Source: JBGQDM01 sp041495845
GTDB taxonomy: Bacteria > Acidobacteriota > Terriglobia > Terriglobales > Acidobacteriaceae
Length of the DNA: 36,123 bases
Reading direction: 5' to 3'
NCBI GenBank assembly: GCA_041495845.1
Contig: JBGQDM010000022.1
Coordinates: 1 to 36,123 of the forward strand
Under the pieces are notes generated by a model. That model made no database searches. It was not told the origin of the DNA and saw only the letters and a list, made by a program, of their open reading frames with translations. Shown here piece by piece: positions 1 through 8,163 of this stretch; positions within the stretch are counted from its first letter, which is position 1, and every line of letters starts with the position of its first letter. The translations under genes and the position numbers were made by a program.

Positions 1-171
1 GGCGGTCGTACCGCGCCATTGTGGGCCTTCCGTAACTCGAAGCGGGGGCCCTCCGGAGGTAACCTGATGTGGACAGTAAATTGCTCCATATAAGCATCTA
101 ACTTCTGGCCAGTTCTTCTGCTATTTGTGGTGCTCCTCCTGGATGTCTGCGGTTTTTGAGGGAAAACGCGA

Positions 172-3100
172 GTGCGACCGGCACCACTGATTAATTTCTT
201 TGCGGTCTGTCTGCTGGCGACAGCGGCCTCGGCGGCTGCGCCGCAGAAATCCGCTTCGTCCAGTCGCAGCCCGCACGGCCCCCTCGCCATCTCCTGTCAG
301 AATTGCCATACCGTGCAAGGGTGGAAACCCATCCGCGCGGTGCCGGAGTTCGACCACAGCAAGACCCGTTATCCCCTGCGTGGCATGCATGAAAAAGTGG
401 CCTGCATGCAATGCCACACCAAGCTGGTGTTTTCCAATGTCGGCAACAAGTGCGCTGATTGCCATGCTGATATTCACCGCGGAAAATTGAGCGCTGCCTG
501 CGAGACCTGCCACACGGTGAAGGGCTGGAAGGTCGCGATTCAGCAGATTCAGAATCACAACAACCGCTTCCCGCTGACGGGTGCGCACGCCATGGCAGCC
601 TGCGAGGACTGCCACAAGAATGGCGCGCTGAGCAATTTCACCACGATGTCCACCGCCTGCATCTCTTGCCACGAGGCCGACTACCAGCGCGCCAGCGCAC
701 CAGCGCACGCCGCTCTCAAGTTTCCCACCGATTGCACCGCCTGCCACACCATGAACACCTGGTCAGGCGCGCAGTTCGATCACCTGAAATTCACCGGATT
801 TGCGCTGACCGGGGCGCACGCCACCCTCGACTGTACCGCCTGCCACCTGGGCGGAAAATATCAGGGCACGCCGGCCACCTGCATCGGTTGCCACCTGCCT
901 GATTTCCAGAAGACGAAGAACCCGAACCACGTGCAACTCAGTTTCCCGCAGACCTGCCAGACCTGTCACACCACCGCCGCCTGGTCTCCGGCGACGTTTG
1001 ACCACAATCTGGTTGGCTTCCCGCTGACCGGAGCGCACACCAGCACACCGTGCGCGCAGTGCCATGTCAACGGAAACTACAACCTGACCAGCACCACCTG
1101 CGTCTCTTGCCACCTCAAGGATTTCCAAGGCACCACGAATCCGAATCACGTGCAGAACGGATTTCCGCAGACCTGCCAAAGCTGCCATAGCACCACGGCA
1201 TGGCAACCCGCCACGTTCGACCACGCGACGACGGGCTTCAAGCTCACCGGGGCACACATCAGCACCCCCTGTTTACAGTGCCACGTGAACAACAATTACA
1301 ACCTGACCAACACGGCCTGCGTTTCCTGCCACCTGACCAATTTCCAAAATTCCACCAACCCGAACCACGCCAAGCTGAATCTGCCGCAGACGTGCGAAAC
1401 CTGCCATGTGACATCGGCTTGGCAGCCGGCCAGTTTCGATCACGGGTTGGTTGGGTTTCAACTGACCGGTGCTCACGCCACGCTGCAATGCGCGCAGTGC
1501 CACACCAACAATAATTACGGCCTGACCAGCAGCGCCTGTGTGAGCTGCCACCGGCCGGACTTCGATGGTGCGCGCAATCCGAACCATGTGCAGCAGGGCT
1601 TTCCGGACACTTGCGCCACGTGCCACTCGACCACCGCCTGGCAGCCGGCGACGTTCAACCACGCGGCCACAGGATTCACCCTCACCGGCGCCCACGCCTC
1701 GCTGACCTGTACGCAATGCCACGGAAACAACAATTACAACCTCACCAGTGCGGCGTGTGCCAGCTGTCATCAGAAGGATTACGACGGAGCCACCGACCCG
1801 CCGCACGCCGCCGCCGGTTTCCCCACCACTTGCGAAACCTGTCACAGCACGGTGAACTGGCAGGGCGCGACGTTTGACCACAGCAAGACAGGATTCGCAC
1901 TGACCGGCGGGCACATCCCGCTGACGTGTGCCCAGTGCCACGTCAACGGCAATTACAAGATCACGACCGCAGCGTGCGTGAGCTGTCACCTTAAAGACTT
2001 CCAGGGCACCACCAACCCGAACCACGTACAAGGTGGATTCCCTCAGACTTGCGAGTCGTGCCACAGCACCACGAACTGGTCCGGTGCCAGCTTCGACCAC
2101 AGCAAGACGGGTTTCCCGTTGACCGGAACGCACACCACAGTCGCCTGCTCCGCTTGCCACGTGAACAACAACTACAACCTGACGAGTGCCGCTTGCGTAA
2201 GCTGCCACTTGAAGGATTATCAGGGTACGGCGGACCCCAAGCACGCGGCGGCCGGCTTCCCGACCACGTGTGAATCCTGCCACAGCACCACGAACTGGCT
2301 GGGAGCGACCTTCAATCACTCCACCACCGGCTTCACACTTACCGGCGCACACACTACACTCGCGTGCGCCCAATGCCACGTCAACGGCAATTACAGCCTG
2401 AACAGCACGGCCTGTGTGAACTGCCACCTCAAGGATTTCCAGGGGACAACCGATCCGAACCACGTGGCGGCCGGATTCCCGCAAACTTGCGATTCCTGCC
2501 ACACCACCGTCAACTGGCAAGGTGCGACGTTTAACCACGCCACCACCGGCTTCGCGCTTACCGGAGCGCACACTTCCCTCACCTGCGCCCAGTGCCATGT
2601 CAGCGGCAACTACAGTCTGACCAGTGGCGCATGCGTGAACTGCCACCTTAAGGATTTCCAGGGCACGACGGATCCAAACCACGCGGCCGCGGGATTCCCG
2701 CAGACCTGCGATTCCTGCCACACCACCGTCAACTGGCAGGGGGCGACATTCAACCACACCACCACGGGCTTTGCCCTCACTGGAGCGCACACTTCGCTCA
2801 CCTGCGCCCAATGCCACATCAACGGCAACTACAGTTTGACCAGTGGCGCGTGCGTAAACTGCCACCTCAAAGATTTCCAGGGCACGACGAACCCGAACCA
2901 CGTAACCCTCGGCTATCCGCAAACCTGCGACAGCTGCCATTCCACCACCAACTGGCTGGGCGCGACCTTTGACCACAACAAGACGCCGTTTCCCCTGACG
3001 GGCGCGCACGTCACCGTGACCTGTACCAGTTGCCACGTCAACGGGCAGTATGCCGGCACGCCGACCGATTGCTACGCCTGCCATAAGACGGTGTACCTGG

Positions 3101-3411
3101 CGACGACTGATCCCAACCACAAAGCGGCGGCCTTCCCGACCACATGCGTCACCTGCCACAACACCAGTTCGTGGCAGGGTGCGACCTTCAATCACACTTG
3201 GTTCCCGATCTACTCCGGCGCCCATGTGCAGGGCGTCTGGACCACGTGCGCCGATTGCCACACCAACTCCAACGACTACTCCGTCTTCTCCTGCATCACT
3301 TGCCACACCCACGCCAAGACCGTCACTGACCAGCACCATCAAGGTGTGCGCAACTATGTCTACAACAGCGCCAACTGCTACGCCTGCCACACCAACGGGC
3401 GGGCAGGATAA
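172..3411 (+). CDS. Giant secreted multihaem c-type cytochrome, 43 CxxCH motifs in 14 three-haem repeats
   Basis: This is a 1079-residue exported cytochrome. The first ~22 residues form a signal peptide (hydrophobic FFAVCLLATAASA). By eye there are 43 CxxCH motifs: 14 triplets of about 73 residues plus one final motif near the C-terminus. Each typical triplet also carries three further conserved His (in F-D/N-H, L-T-G-A-H and P-N-H). That is one spare His per haem, which fits bis-His coordination. Size and three-haem content per repeat resemble class III cytochrome c7 domains (PpcA, about 70 residues), as in the c7 polymer GSU1996. The GTG start is preceded by GAGGGA at 158-163, 8 bases upstream. 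It is the first gene of a five-gene cluster ending at 9525, so a role as periplasmic or extracellular electron wire is inferred. The cellular location beyond export is not visible. Confidence 0.95.
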   Translation: MRPAPLINFFAVCLLATAASAAAPQKSASSSRSPHGPLAISCQNCHTVQGWKPIRAVPEFDHSKTRYPLRGMHEKVACMQCHTKLVFSNVGNKCADCHADIHRGKLSAACETCHTVKGWKVAIQQIQNHNNRFPLTGAHAMAACEDCHKNGALSNFTTMSTACISCHEADYQRASAPAHAALKFPTDCTACHTMNTWSGAQFDHLKFTGFALTGAHATLDCTACHLGGKYQGTPATCIGCHLPDFQKTKNPNHVQLSFPQTCQTCHTTAAWSPATFDHNLVGFPLTGAHTSTPCAQCHVNGNYNLTSTTCVSCHLKDFQGTTNPNHVQNGFPQTCQSCHSTTAWQPATFDHATTGFKLTGAHISTPCLQCHVNNNYNLTNTACVSCHLTNFQNSTNPNHAKLNLPQTCETCHVTSAWQPASFDHGLVGFQLTGAHATLQCAQCHTNNNYGLTSSACVSCHRPDFDGARNPNHVQQGFPDTCATCHSTTAWQPATFNHAATGFTLTGAHASLTCTQCHGNNNYNLTSAACASCHQKDYDGATDPPHAAAGFPTTCETCHSTVNWQGATFDHSKTGFALTGGHIPLTCAQCHVNGNYKITTAACVSCHLKDFQGTTNPNHVQGGFPQTCESCHSTTNWSGASFDHSKTGFPLTGTHTTVACSACHVNNNYNLTSAACVSCHLKDYQGTADPKHAAAGFPTTCESCHSTTNWLGATFNHSTTGFTLTGAHTTLACAQCHVNGNYSLNSTACVNCHLKDFQGTTDPNHVAAGFPQTCDSCHTTVNWQGATFNHATTGFALTGAHTSLTCAQCHVSGNYSLTSGACVNCHLKDFQGTTDPNHAAAGFPQTCDSCHTTVNWQGATFNHTTTGFALTGAHTSLTCAQCHINGNYSLTSGACVNCHLKDFQGTTNPNHVTLGYPQTCDSCHSTTNWLGATFDHNKTPFPLTGAHVTVTCTSCHVNGQYAGTPTDCYACHKTVYLATTDPNHKAAAFPTTCVTCHNTSSWQGATFNHTWFPIYSGAHVQGVWTTCADCHTNSNDYSVFSCITCHTHAKTVTDQHHQGVRNYVYNSANCYACHTNGRAG
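295..3390 (+). repeat. Coding tandem repeat, 219-bp period, 14 three-haem units
   Basis: The cytochrome gene is built of 219-bp units (for example, unit starts at 956, 1175, 2488 and 2707 are in exact multiples). The protein consensus of a unit is C-x2-CH, W, F-D/N-H, F-x-LTGAH, C-x2-CH, N-Y, C-x2-CH, K-D-F/Y, P-N-H. Units starting at 2488 and 2707 are nearly identical in protein but differ at many third-codon positions. This suggests duplication followed by selection on protein sequence. Confidence 0.9.
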
Positions 3412-3491
3412 CCGGGGGACACAGTGGGCGCGCAGGAGACCGTGCAGGAAAAAACAGAGCGGGCAATCCCCGACGGAGACGGGTATTGGCA

Positions 3492-6386
3492 ATGCTGAGG
3501 GCGGGAGCGTTCGGGATTTGTCTGCTGGCCTCGAGCCTGGCTCGCGCCGCTTCGCCCGCCGTCGTGCAAGGCCTGCGGGTCGTTCCCGGTTCCAGTCAAG
3601 TACGCGTGGAGATCACCCTGAGCAGCGCCGTCGAGGCTACGGTGACCAGCGCCACAGGGCCGGATCGCCTCGTCATCGAACTCCCCAATACCACCTCCGA
3701 AGCGCGCCAGCAGCGCATTGCGGTAAATCAATCAGGAGTGCGCGCGGTGCGAATGGGGTTGAATTCCGCCGAGCCACCGGTCACACGCGTCGTCGTCGAC
3801 CTGGATTCGCCGCAGCCTTATTCATTGCAGCGGGACGGCAATCGAATCGTGCTGACGATTGAGGCGTCGTCGGCGGTGACGGCGCGGCGCAGAGGCGCTC
3901 CTGCTCCAGCTGCTTCCGGCGGATTCGGCGGCATTTTCCGGCGACGCGAGCCCGCTGCTTCCGCGCCGGTGGACGACCAAAACGCCAGCCTGCCCCCGGC
4001 TCCACCTCCTCTGACCGGGCCCCGCTGGGAGCCGCCCAGCGCGCAAAGAGGCACTGCGCAGACGGCGCAAGGAGCCGCACCTACCGCCAAGCATCCTAAC
4101 CTGGGCAGCTTGCAGCAAGGCACGGTGTTCCCGGGGATGCCGGCGCCAACCTCTAACGCGCCACCGGCTGCGTCAGTTCCGGCGCCAATCCCGGAAGTGG
4201 CAGTGGTCAGCCAGCTGGGGAAAGAAGCGCCCAAACTTGCCGCCAGCGCCAGCACCCCACCCCAGGCCGTCCCCGCTGTTATTCCACCACCGCCTCCCGT
4301 GCCGGCACGATCTGCGCCAAGCCCGTTGGCCTCTGCCATCGTGAGAACGATGCCACTGCCGTCGCCAGCACCTCCGGCAGCGCCGCCAGCGTCGGTGCCT
4401 GCGCCAACGTCCGGCACGATTCTCTCTGCGTCGGCCAATCCGCTGCCACCCACGCCTCCTCCGCCCCCGGCAATCCCACCGCCTGCCGAAACACCTGTCA
4501 TCACGCAGGCCACACCGGCCATGAAGGCTGCAGCACCGGTCGCCAAAGCCGCGGCTGCCGTCGAGCCGCGTGCACCGAAACAAGAGCAAACCGTGACCGC
4601 TGAAACTGAACCGCCGAACGCGGCCGCTCCTGCCGCACAAGCCTCCGTGCCAGCTTCAGCGGAGCCGCCGACGCAACCCGTGGCGCAGGAAACTCCGGCC
4701 GAGGTGGAAACTGCGACCAGCACGCCTGACGCCTACAGTGGCATGCCGAGCACCTCCGATCTGCACATTTCTTTCCGGGTGAAATACGTCGCGCAGGGTG
4801 CGGTATATCTGGAAGGCGGGCACAGTGCGGGACTGGCTGAAGGCATGAAGCTGGTGGTGCGTGATGACGGTGTGGTCGCTCCCGCCAATCCCATTATCGG
4901 CGTCGACCCCCGCGAAATCGCAGAGCTCGAAGTCGTTTCCGTCGCTGAGTCTTCCGCTGTTACCGACATCAAGTCTTCCAAGCGTGACGTTCGCGTCGGA
5001 GATCTCGCCTGGCTCTCCGGGGCAGACGAAGCGGCGCTGGTGCAGAAGCGCACGCTCAGCGCTACCCGCAAATATCCCATCGTGGTCACGTTCACCGAAG
5101 GCGATCCGATGGAGGAGGAAGTCCGCGCCGAAGTACCGCGCCCACCACTGCCGGAAATCAACCGCGCCCGTGGTCGTATCGGCATCGATTACTCCAGCCT
5201 GGTGAGCAGCAGTGGATCGAATGTCAGCAGTTCGCAGCTCGGTTTAGTGCTGCGGACCGACATTACGCGGATTGGGGGTACTTACTGGAACTTGAGCGGC
5301 TACTGGCGCGGCCGGCTGGATTCGCGCTCCTCCACCAGCCAACCCACGTTGCAGGACCTGATCAACCGCACTTACCACATGAGTATGGTGTACGACAATC
5401 CGCATTCGGCGTGGATCATGGGCTTGGGACGAATGTATCTGCCTTGGGCGACCAGCCTGGACACGATCGACGGAGGCTACGTCGGGCGGCGCTTGAAGCC
5501 CGGCGTGGTGGCCGGAGCGTTCGGCGGCTCCACCCCGGATCCGACTTCGTGGAGTTACCAGCAAGGCCGGCGCATTGCCGGAGGGTTTGTCAATTTCGAA
5601 GGCGGAAGCTTTGATGGGATGCATTACTTCAGCACCGCCGGCGGCGCTGCCAGCTCGGTCAACGGACAGTTCGACCGGCCGTTTGTTTTTTTTGAAAACA
5701 GTCTGTTCTACAAACGCTATTTTTCGCTTTACAGTTCAGTGCAGGCCGATCGCCCCCCATCCAACCCGGCGGTCGTTTCTACGGGGCCGGGATTGGCGCG
5801 CAGCTTTCTTACTCTGCGTTTCCAGCCTTATGAACGCCTCGGATTCGATGTCAGCCACAACTATTTCCGCGATGTCCCCACCTTCGACCCCGCCCTTGTT
5901 GGCACCGGGCTGCTGGATAAATTTCTCTTTCAGGGCTTGAGCTTTGGCGTGCGCGCGGAAGTGGTGCGCCACGTCACGTTCTATACCAGTCTCGGTCAAA
6001 GCAGTCGCAGCGGCGAGGCCAAAAAGTCTCTCAATCAGCTGTACGGCGTTACCTGGGCCAACATCTGGCGCACCGGCCTGCGCGCCGACGGGCACTACTC
6101 GCGCTTCAATAGCTCGTTTGGCAACGGTTCGTATGAGTCGTTTTCTCTTTCGCGCAACTTGACGGAAGCTTCCCGCATCGAAATTCAGGCGGGCCGCCAG
6201 TTGTTCTCCTCCTCAACGACCGCGCCTAACAGCTCCCGCTTCCTGAATGCTGTGTTTGACACTAACCTGGCTGGGCACTACTTCCTGCAGGGCGGCTTCA
6301 CCCTCGACCGTGGCGACGTCCAGAACTACAACCAGTGGAACTTTGGCATTGGCTACCGTTTTGACAGCCGGGAGAAGCGCCGGTGA
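3492..6386 (+). CDS. AMIN domain - Pro/Ala linker - SH3-like domain - outer-membrane beta-barrel protein
   Basis: About 964 residues. The signal peptide ends near ARAASP. Residues ~20-115 look like an AMIN domain (beta-rich, with VRVEITLSS, DRLVIELPN, VTRVVVDLD), a fold that binds peptidoglycan or envelope partners. Residues ~125-415 are a low-complexity Pro/Ala/Val linker with several poly-Pro runs, long enough to cross the periplasm. Residues ~420-520 contain an SH3-like segment (VYLEGGHSAGLAEGMKLVV). From about 560 to the end, alternating hydrophobic/polar strands rich in Tyr, Phe, Gly and Ser, ending NFGIGYRF, indicate an outer-membrane beta-barrel. An in-frame TTG at 3486 has a better-spaced GGAG (3475-3478), so the start could lie two codons upstream. 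It follows the giant cytochrome by 80 bases, so a porin-cytochrome partnership is inferred. It lacks the CxxC of MtrB. Confidence 0.85.
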   Translation: MLRAGAFGICLLASSLARAASPAVVQGLRVVPGSSQVRVEITLSSAVEATVTSATGPDRLVIELPNTTSEARQQRIAVNQSGVRAVRMGLNSAEPPVTRVVVDLDSPQPYSLQRDGNRIVLTIEASSAVTARRRGAPAPAASGGFGGIFRRREPAASAPVDDQNASLPPAPPPLTGPRWEPPSAQRGTAQTAQGAAPTAKHPNLGSLQQGTVFPGMPAPTSNAPPAASVPAPIPEVAVVSQLGKEAPKLAASASTPPQAVPAVIPPPPPVPARSAPSPLASAIVRTMPLPSPAPPAAPPASVPAPTSGTILSASANPLPPTPPPPPAIPPPAETPVITQATPAMKAAAPVAKAAAAVEPRAPKQEQTVTAETEPPNAAAPAAQASVPASAEPPTQPVAQETPAEVETATSTPDAYSGMPSTSDLHISFRVKYVAQGAVYLEGGHSAGLAEGMKLVVRDDGVVAPANPIIGVDPREIAELEVVSVAESSAVTDIKSSKRDVRVGDLAWLSGADEAALVQKRTLSATRKYPIVVTFTEGDPMEEEVRAEVPRPPLPEINRARGRIGIDYSSLVSSSGSNVSSSQLGLVLRTDITRIGGTYWNLSGYWRGRLDSRSSTSQPTLQDLINRTYHMSMVYDNPHSAWIMGLGRMYLPWATSLDTIDGGYVGRRLKPGVVAGAFGGSTPDPTSWSYQQGRRIAGGFVNFEGGSFDGMHYFSTAGGAASSVNGQFDRPFVFFENSLFYKRYFSLYSSVQADRPPSNPAVVSTGPGLARSFLTLRFQPYERLGFDVSHNYFRDVPTFDPALVGTGLLDKFLFQGLSFGVRAEVVRHVTFYTSLGQSSRSGEAKKSLNQLYGVTWANIWRTGLRADGHYSRFNSSFGNGSYESFSLSRNLTEASRIEIQAGRQLFSSSTTAPNSSRFLNAVFDTNLAGHYFLQGGFTLDRGDVQNYNQWNFGIGYRFDSREKRR

Positions 6387-7207
6387 ACCAGTTCTCCCAC
6401 CCGCGGCGAGGATTGCTGGGCGCGCTCCTGACCTGTGTTATGTTGGCGTCTCCCGCTTCCGCCGGCAACCCCGCATCTGCCGAACTGCTGGCCCGCACGG
6501 CCACGCAGGCCTCCAATTTTCTCGACCAGTTTTCGCAGGTGAAGTGTACCGAGCACGTTACCCAGGAGAAGCTGGCGCCCAACGGCAAGGTGGAATACAA
6601 AGAAGAAGCAACCTTCGATTATCTTGTGATCCTGACCAACGCCAGCGGCGAAGTGACGCTCGACGAATCGCGTCTGGAAGACAAAGCCAGCGCCGCACGC
6701 CGCCGGAAGAACATCCCGCTGCTGGTGAGCAATGGTTTCGCCATGCTCTTTCTGGTGTTCCATCCGTACTATCAGGACAGTTTCGAGTTTAGCGAGACAG
6801 GCGAAGAAATGCGCGACGGCCGCCGCACCCTGAAGATTGCTTTTCACCACTTGCGCGGTACCCGCACCCCCATGGCGCTCTCCCTGCGCGGGCGCGAGTA
6901 CCCGGTGGATCTCGACGGCACCGCCTGGGTGGACCCGGAAACCGGTACGATCCTGCACATGGAAGCCGCCGTCGACACGAGCGTGCAAGATCTTGGCATG
7001 CGCGCTCTGCGCAGCGAGGTACGTTTTTCGCCGGCGGTGTTTCGCGACGGCACGGCGGGCCAGTGGCTTCCCCTCGAAGCCGTGGTCGAAGTGGAAACGC
7101 CGCACCAGCATTGGCGCAACACCCACTCCTTTACCGACTACAAACGTTTCTCGGTGGATACGGAGCAAGTAGTCAACGATAAAGACCTGGAGAAGAAACA
7201 ACGATGA
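6383..7207 (+). CDS. Secreted protein of unknown function in the electron-transfer cluster
   Basis: 274 residues with a signal peptide (RRGLLGALLTCVMLASPASAG). The mature part is predicted beta-rich, with one Cys in the motif VKCTEHVTQEKL and a run of paired strands ending YKRFSVDTEQV. The pattern recalls lipid- or partner-binding LolA/LppX-like folds, but I cannot assign a family. There is no CxxCH, so it is not a cytochrome. The GTG start overlaps the barrel gene stop by 4 bases (GTGA) and its own stop overlaps the next ATG by 4 bases (ATGA). Translational coupling to both neighbours is therefore likely, and it is probably an accessory or assembly factor of the envelope complex. Confidence 0.7.
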   Translation: MNQFSHPRRGLLGALLTCVMLASPASAGNPASAELLARTATQASNFLDQFSQVKCTEHVTQEKLAPNGKVEYKEEATFDYLVILTNASGEVTLDESRLEDKASAARRRKNIPLLVSNGFAMLFLVFHPYYQDSFEFSETGEEMRDGRRTLKIAFHHLRGTRTPMALSLRGREYPVDLDGTAWVDPETGTILHMEAAVDTSVQDLGMRALRSEVRFSPAVFRDGTAGQWLPLEAVVEVETPHQHWRNTHSFTDYKRFSVDTEQVVNDKDLEKKQR

Positions 7208-8157
7208 GCGCCACCGCAGCCCCAGCCCCGGTTGCCATTCCCCGCGTTGAACTTACCGAGCGTGGGCACCGCACCCGGATGGCCATTGGATACACGCTCG
7301 CCATCGTCGTTGTTGCCGGCATCGTGGTGTATGGCTTCAGCTACTACACCCTGCCCATGGGCGAACGGCCCTTTTCCGACAAGTACCAGCTGCTCAAACC
7401 CACGGGCCGGATCGGCCTGAACCTGGGCGTGCTCGGCTTCGCCATGTTTCTCTGCATTTTTCTCTATCCGCTGCGCAAACATTGGACCTGGCTGCAACGG
7501 CAGGGCAATTCGCGGCACTGGCTGGATATTCACGTGCTGCTCGGTTTGACGGCGCCCTTCGTGGTGGCCTTTCACTCCTCCTTCAAGTTCCAGGGAATTG
7601 CGGGGGTGGCGTTCTGGATCATGGCGGCGGTGGCGGCCAGTGGCGTCATCGGGCGCTACGTCTACGGGCAGATTCCGCGCAGTCTGAACACCGCCGCGCT
7701 TTCCATGCGCGATGTGCAGGACAAGCAGGAAGCTCTGACCTCGCAACTGCGCGAACAGCGACTGCTGCCATCGCTTGATCTCGACCAATTGCTGCGGCTG
7801 CCCACGCAGGCGGAAGTCTCTGGCATGGGCATTGTCAGCGCCCTCGTGCTCATGGTGACGCTGGATTTTCTCCTCTTCTTCCGCGTGGCCAACTTGCGGC
7901 GCCATGCGCTGGGATGGGGAGAACGATTGGCCACGCTTGGCGGTTTGCTGCCCACACGGCATCGCGATCTCGAACGCGCCATCGCCAGCGCCCGCGAACA
8001 AGCTGCGCTTTCCAAACGCGTTCTCTTCCTCTCTCGCGCCCAGCAGGTGTTTCACCTCTGGCACGTCATCCACCGGCCTTTCAGCTACTCGTTTGCCTTG
8101 CTGGCCATGGTGCATATTGTTTTCGCCATGTTGGCTGGCTATGTGCCCTGGCGGTAG
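7204..8157 (+). CDS. Di-haem b-type cytochrome-like integral membrane protein
   Basis: 317 residues with about six hydrophobic segments (near 26-47, 70-90, 107-127, 131-150, 207-226, 292-313). Two helices carry His pairs spaced 14 residues apart: H110/H124, and H290/H304 next to H284 and H287. Two helices each with His-x13-His is the arrangement that holds two stacked haems b in cytochrome b and ferric-reductase-like proteins. Binding of two haems across the cytoplasmic membrane is therefore inferred. A charged loop of about 55 residues precedes segment five and another follows it. It starts inside the stop of the preceding gene (4-base overlap) and is 6 bases before the flavoprotein gene. 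It probably passes electrons between the cytoplasmic FeS-flavoprotein, or quinol, and the periplasmic cytochrome. The exact family is uncertain. Confidence 0.75.
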   Translation: MSATAAPAPVAIPRVELTERGHRTRMAIGYTLAIVVVAGIVVYGFSYYTLPMGERPFSDKYQLLKPTGRIGLNLGVLGFAMFLCIFLYPLRKHWTWLQRQGNSRHWLDIHVLLGLTAPFVVAFHSSFKFQGIAGVAFWIMAAVAASGVIGRYVYGQIPRSLNTAALSMRDVQDKQEALTSQLREQRLLPSLDLDQLLRLPTQAEVSGMGIVSALVLMVTLDFLLFFRVANLRRHALGWGERLATLGGLLPTRHRDLERAIASAREQAALSKRVLFLSRAQQVFHLWHVIHRPFSYSFALLAMVHIVFAMLAGYVPWR

Positions 8158-8163
8158 ACACCG

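Noticed and set aside
295..3390. CRISPR-like regular repeat
   Set aside because: The period is 219 bp, and the repeats are coding haem domains without short identical repeats and unique spacers.
1273..3492. 739-residue open frame on the minus strand
   Set aside because: It mirrors the repeated cytochrome gene; its repeats come from the 219-bp units and it lacks any recognisable fold.
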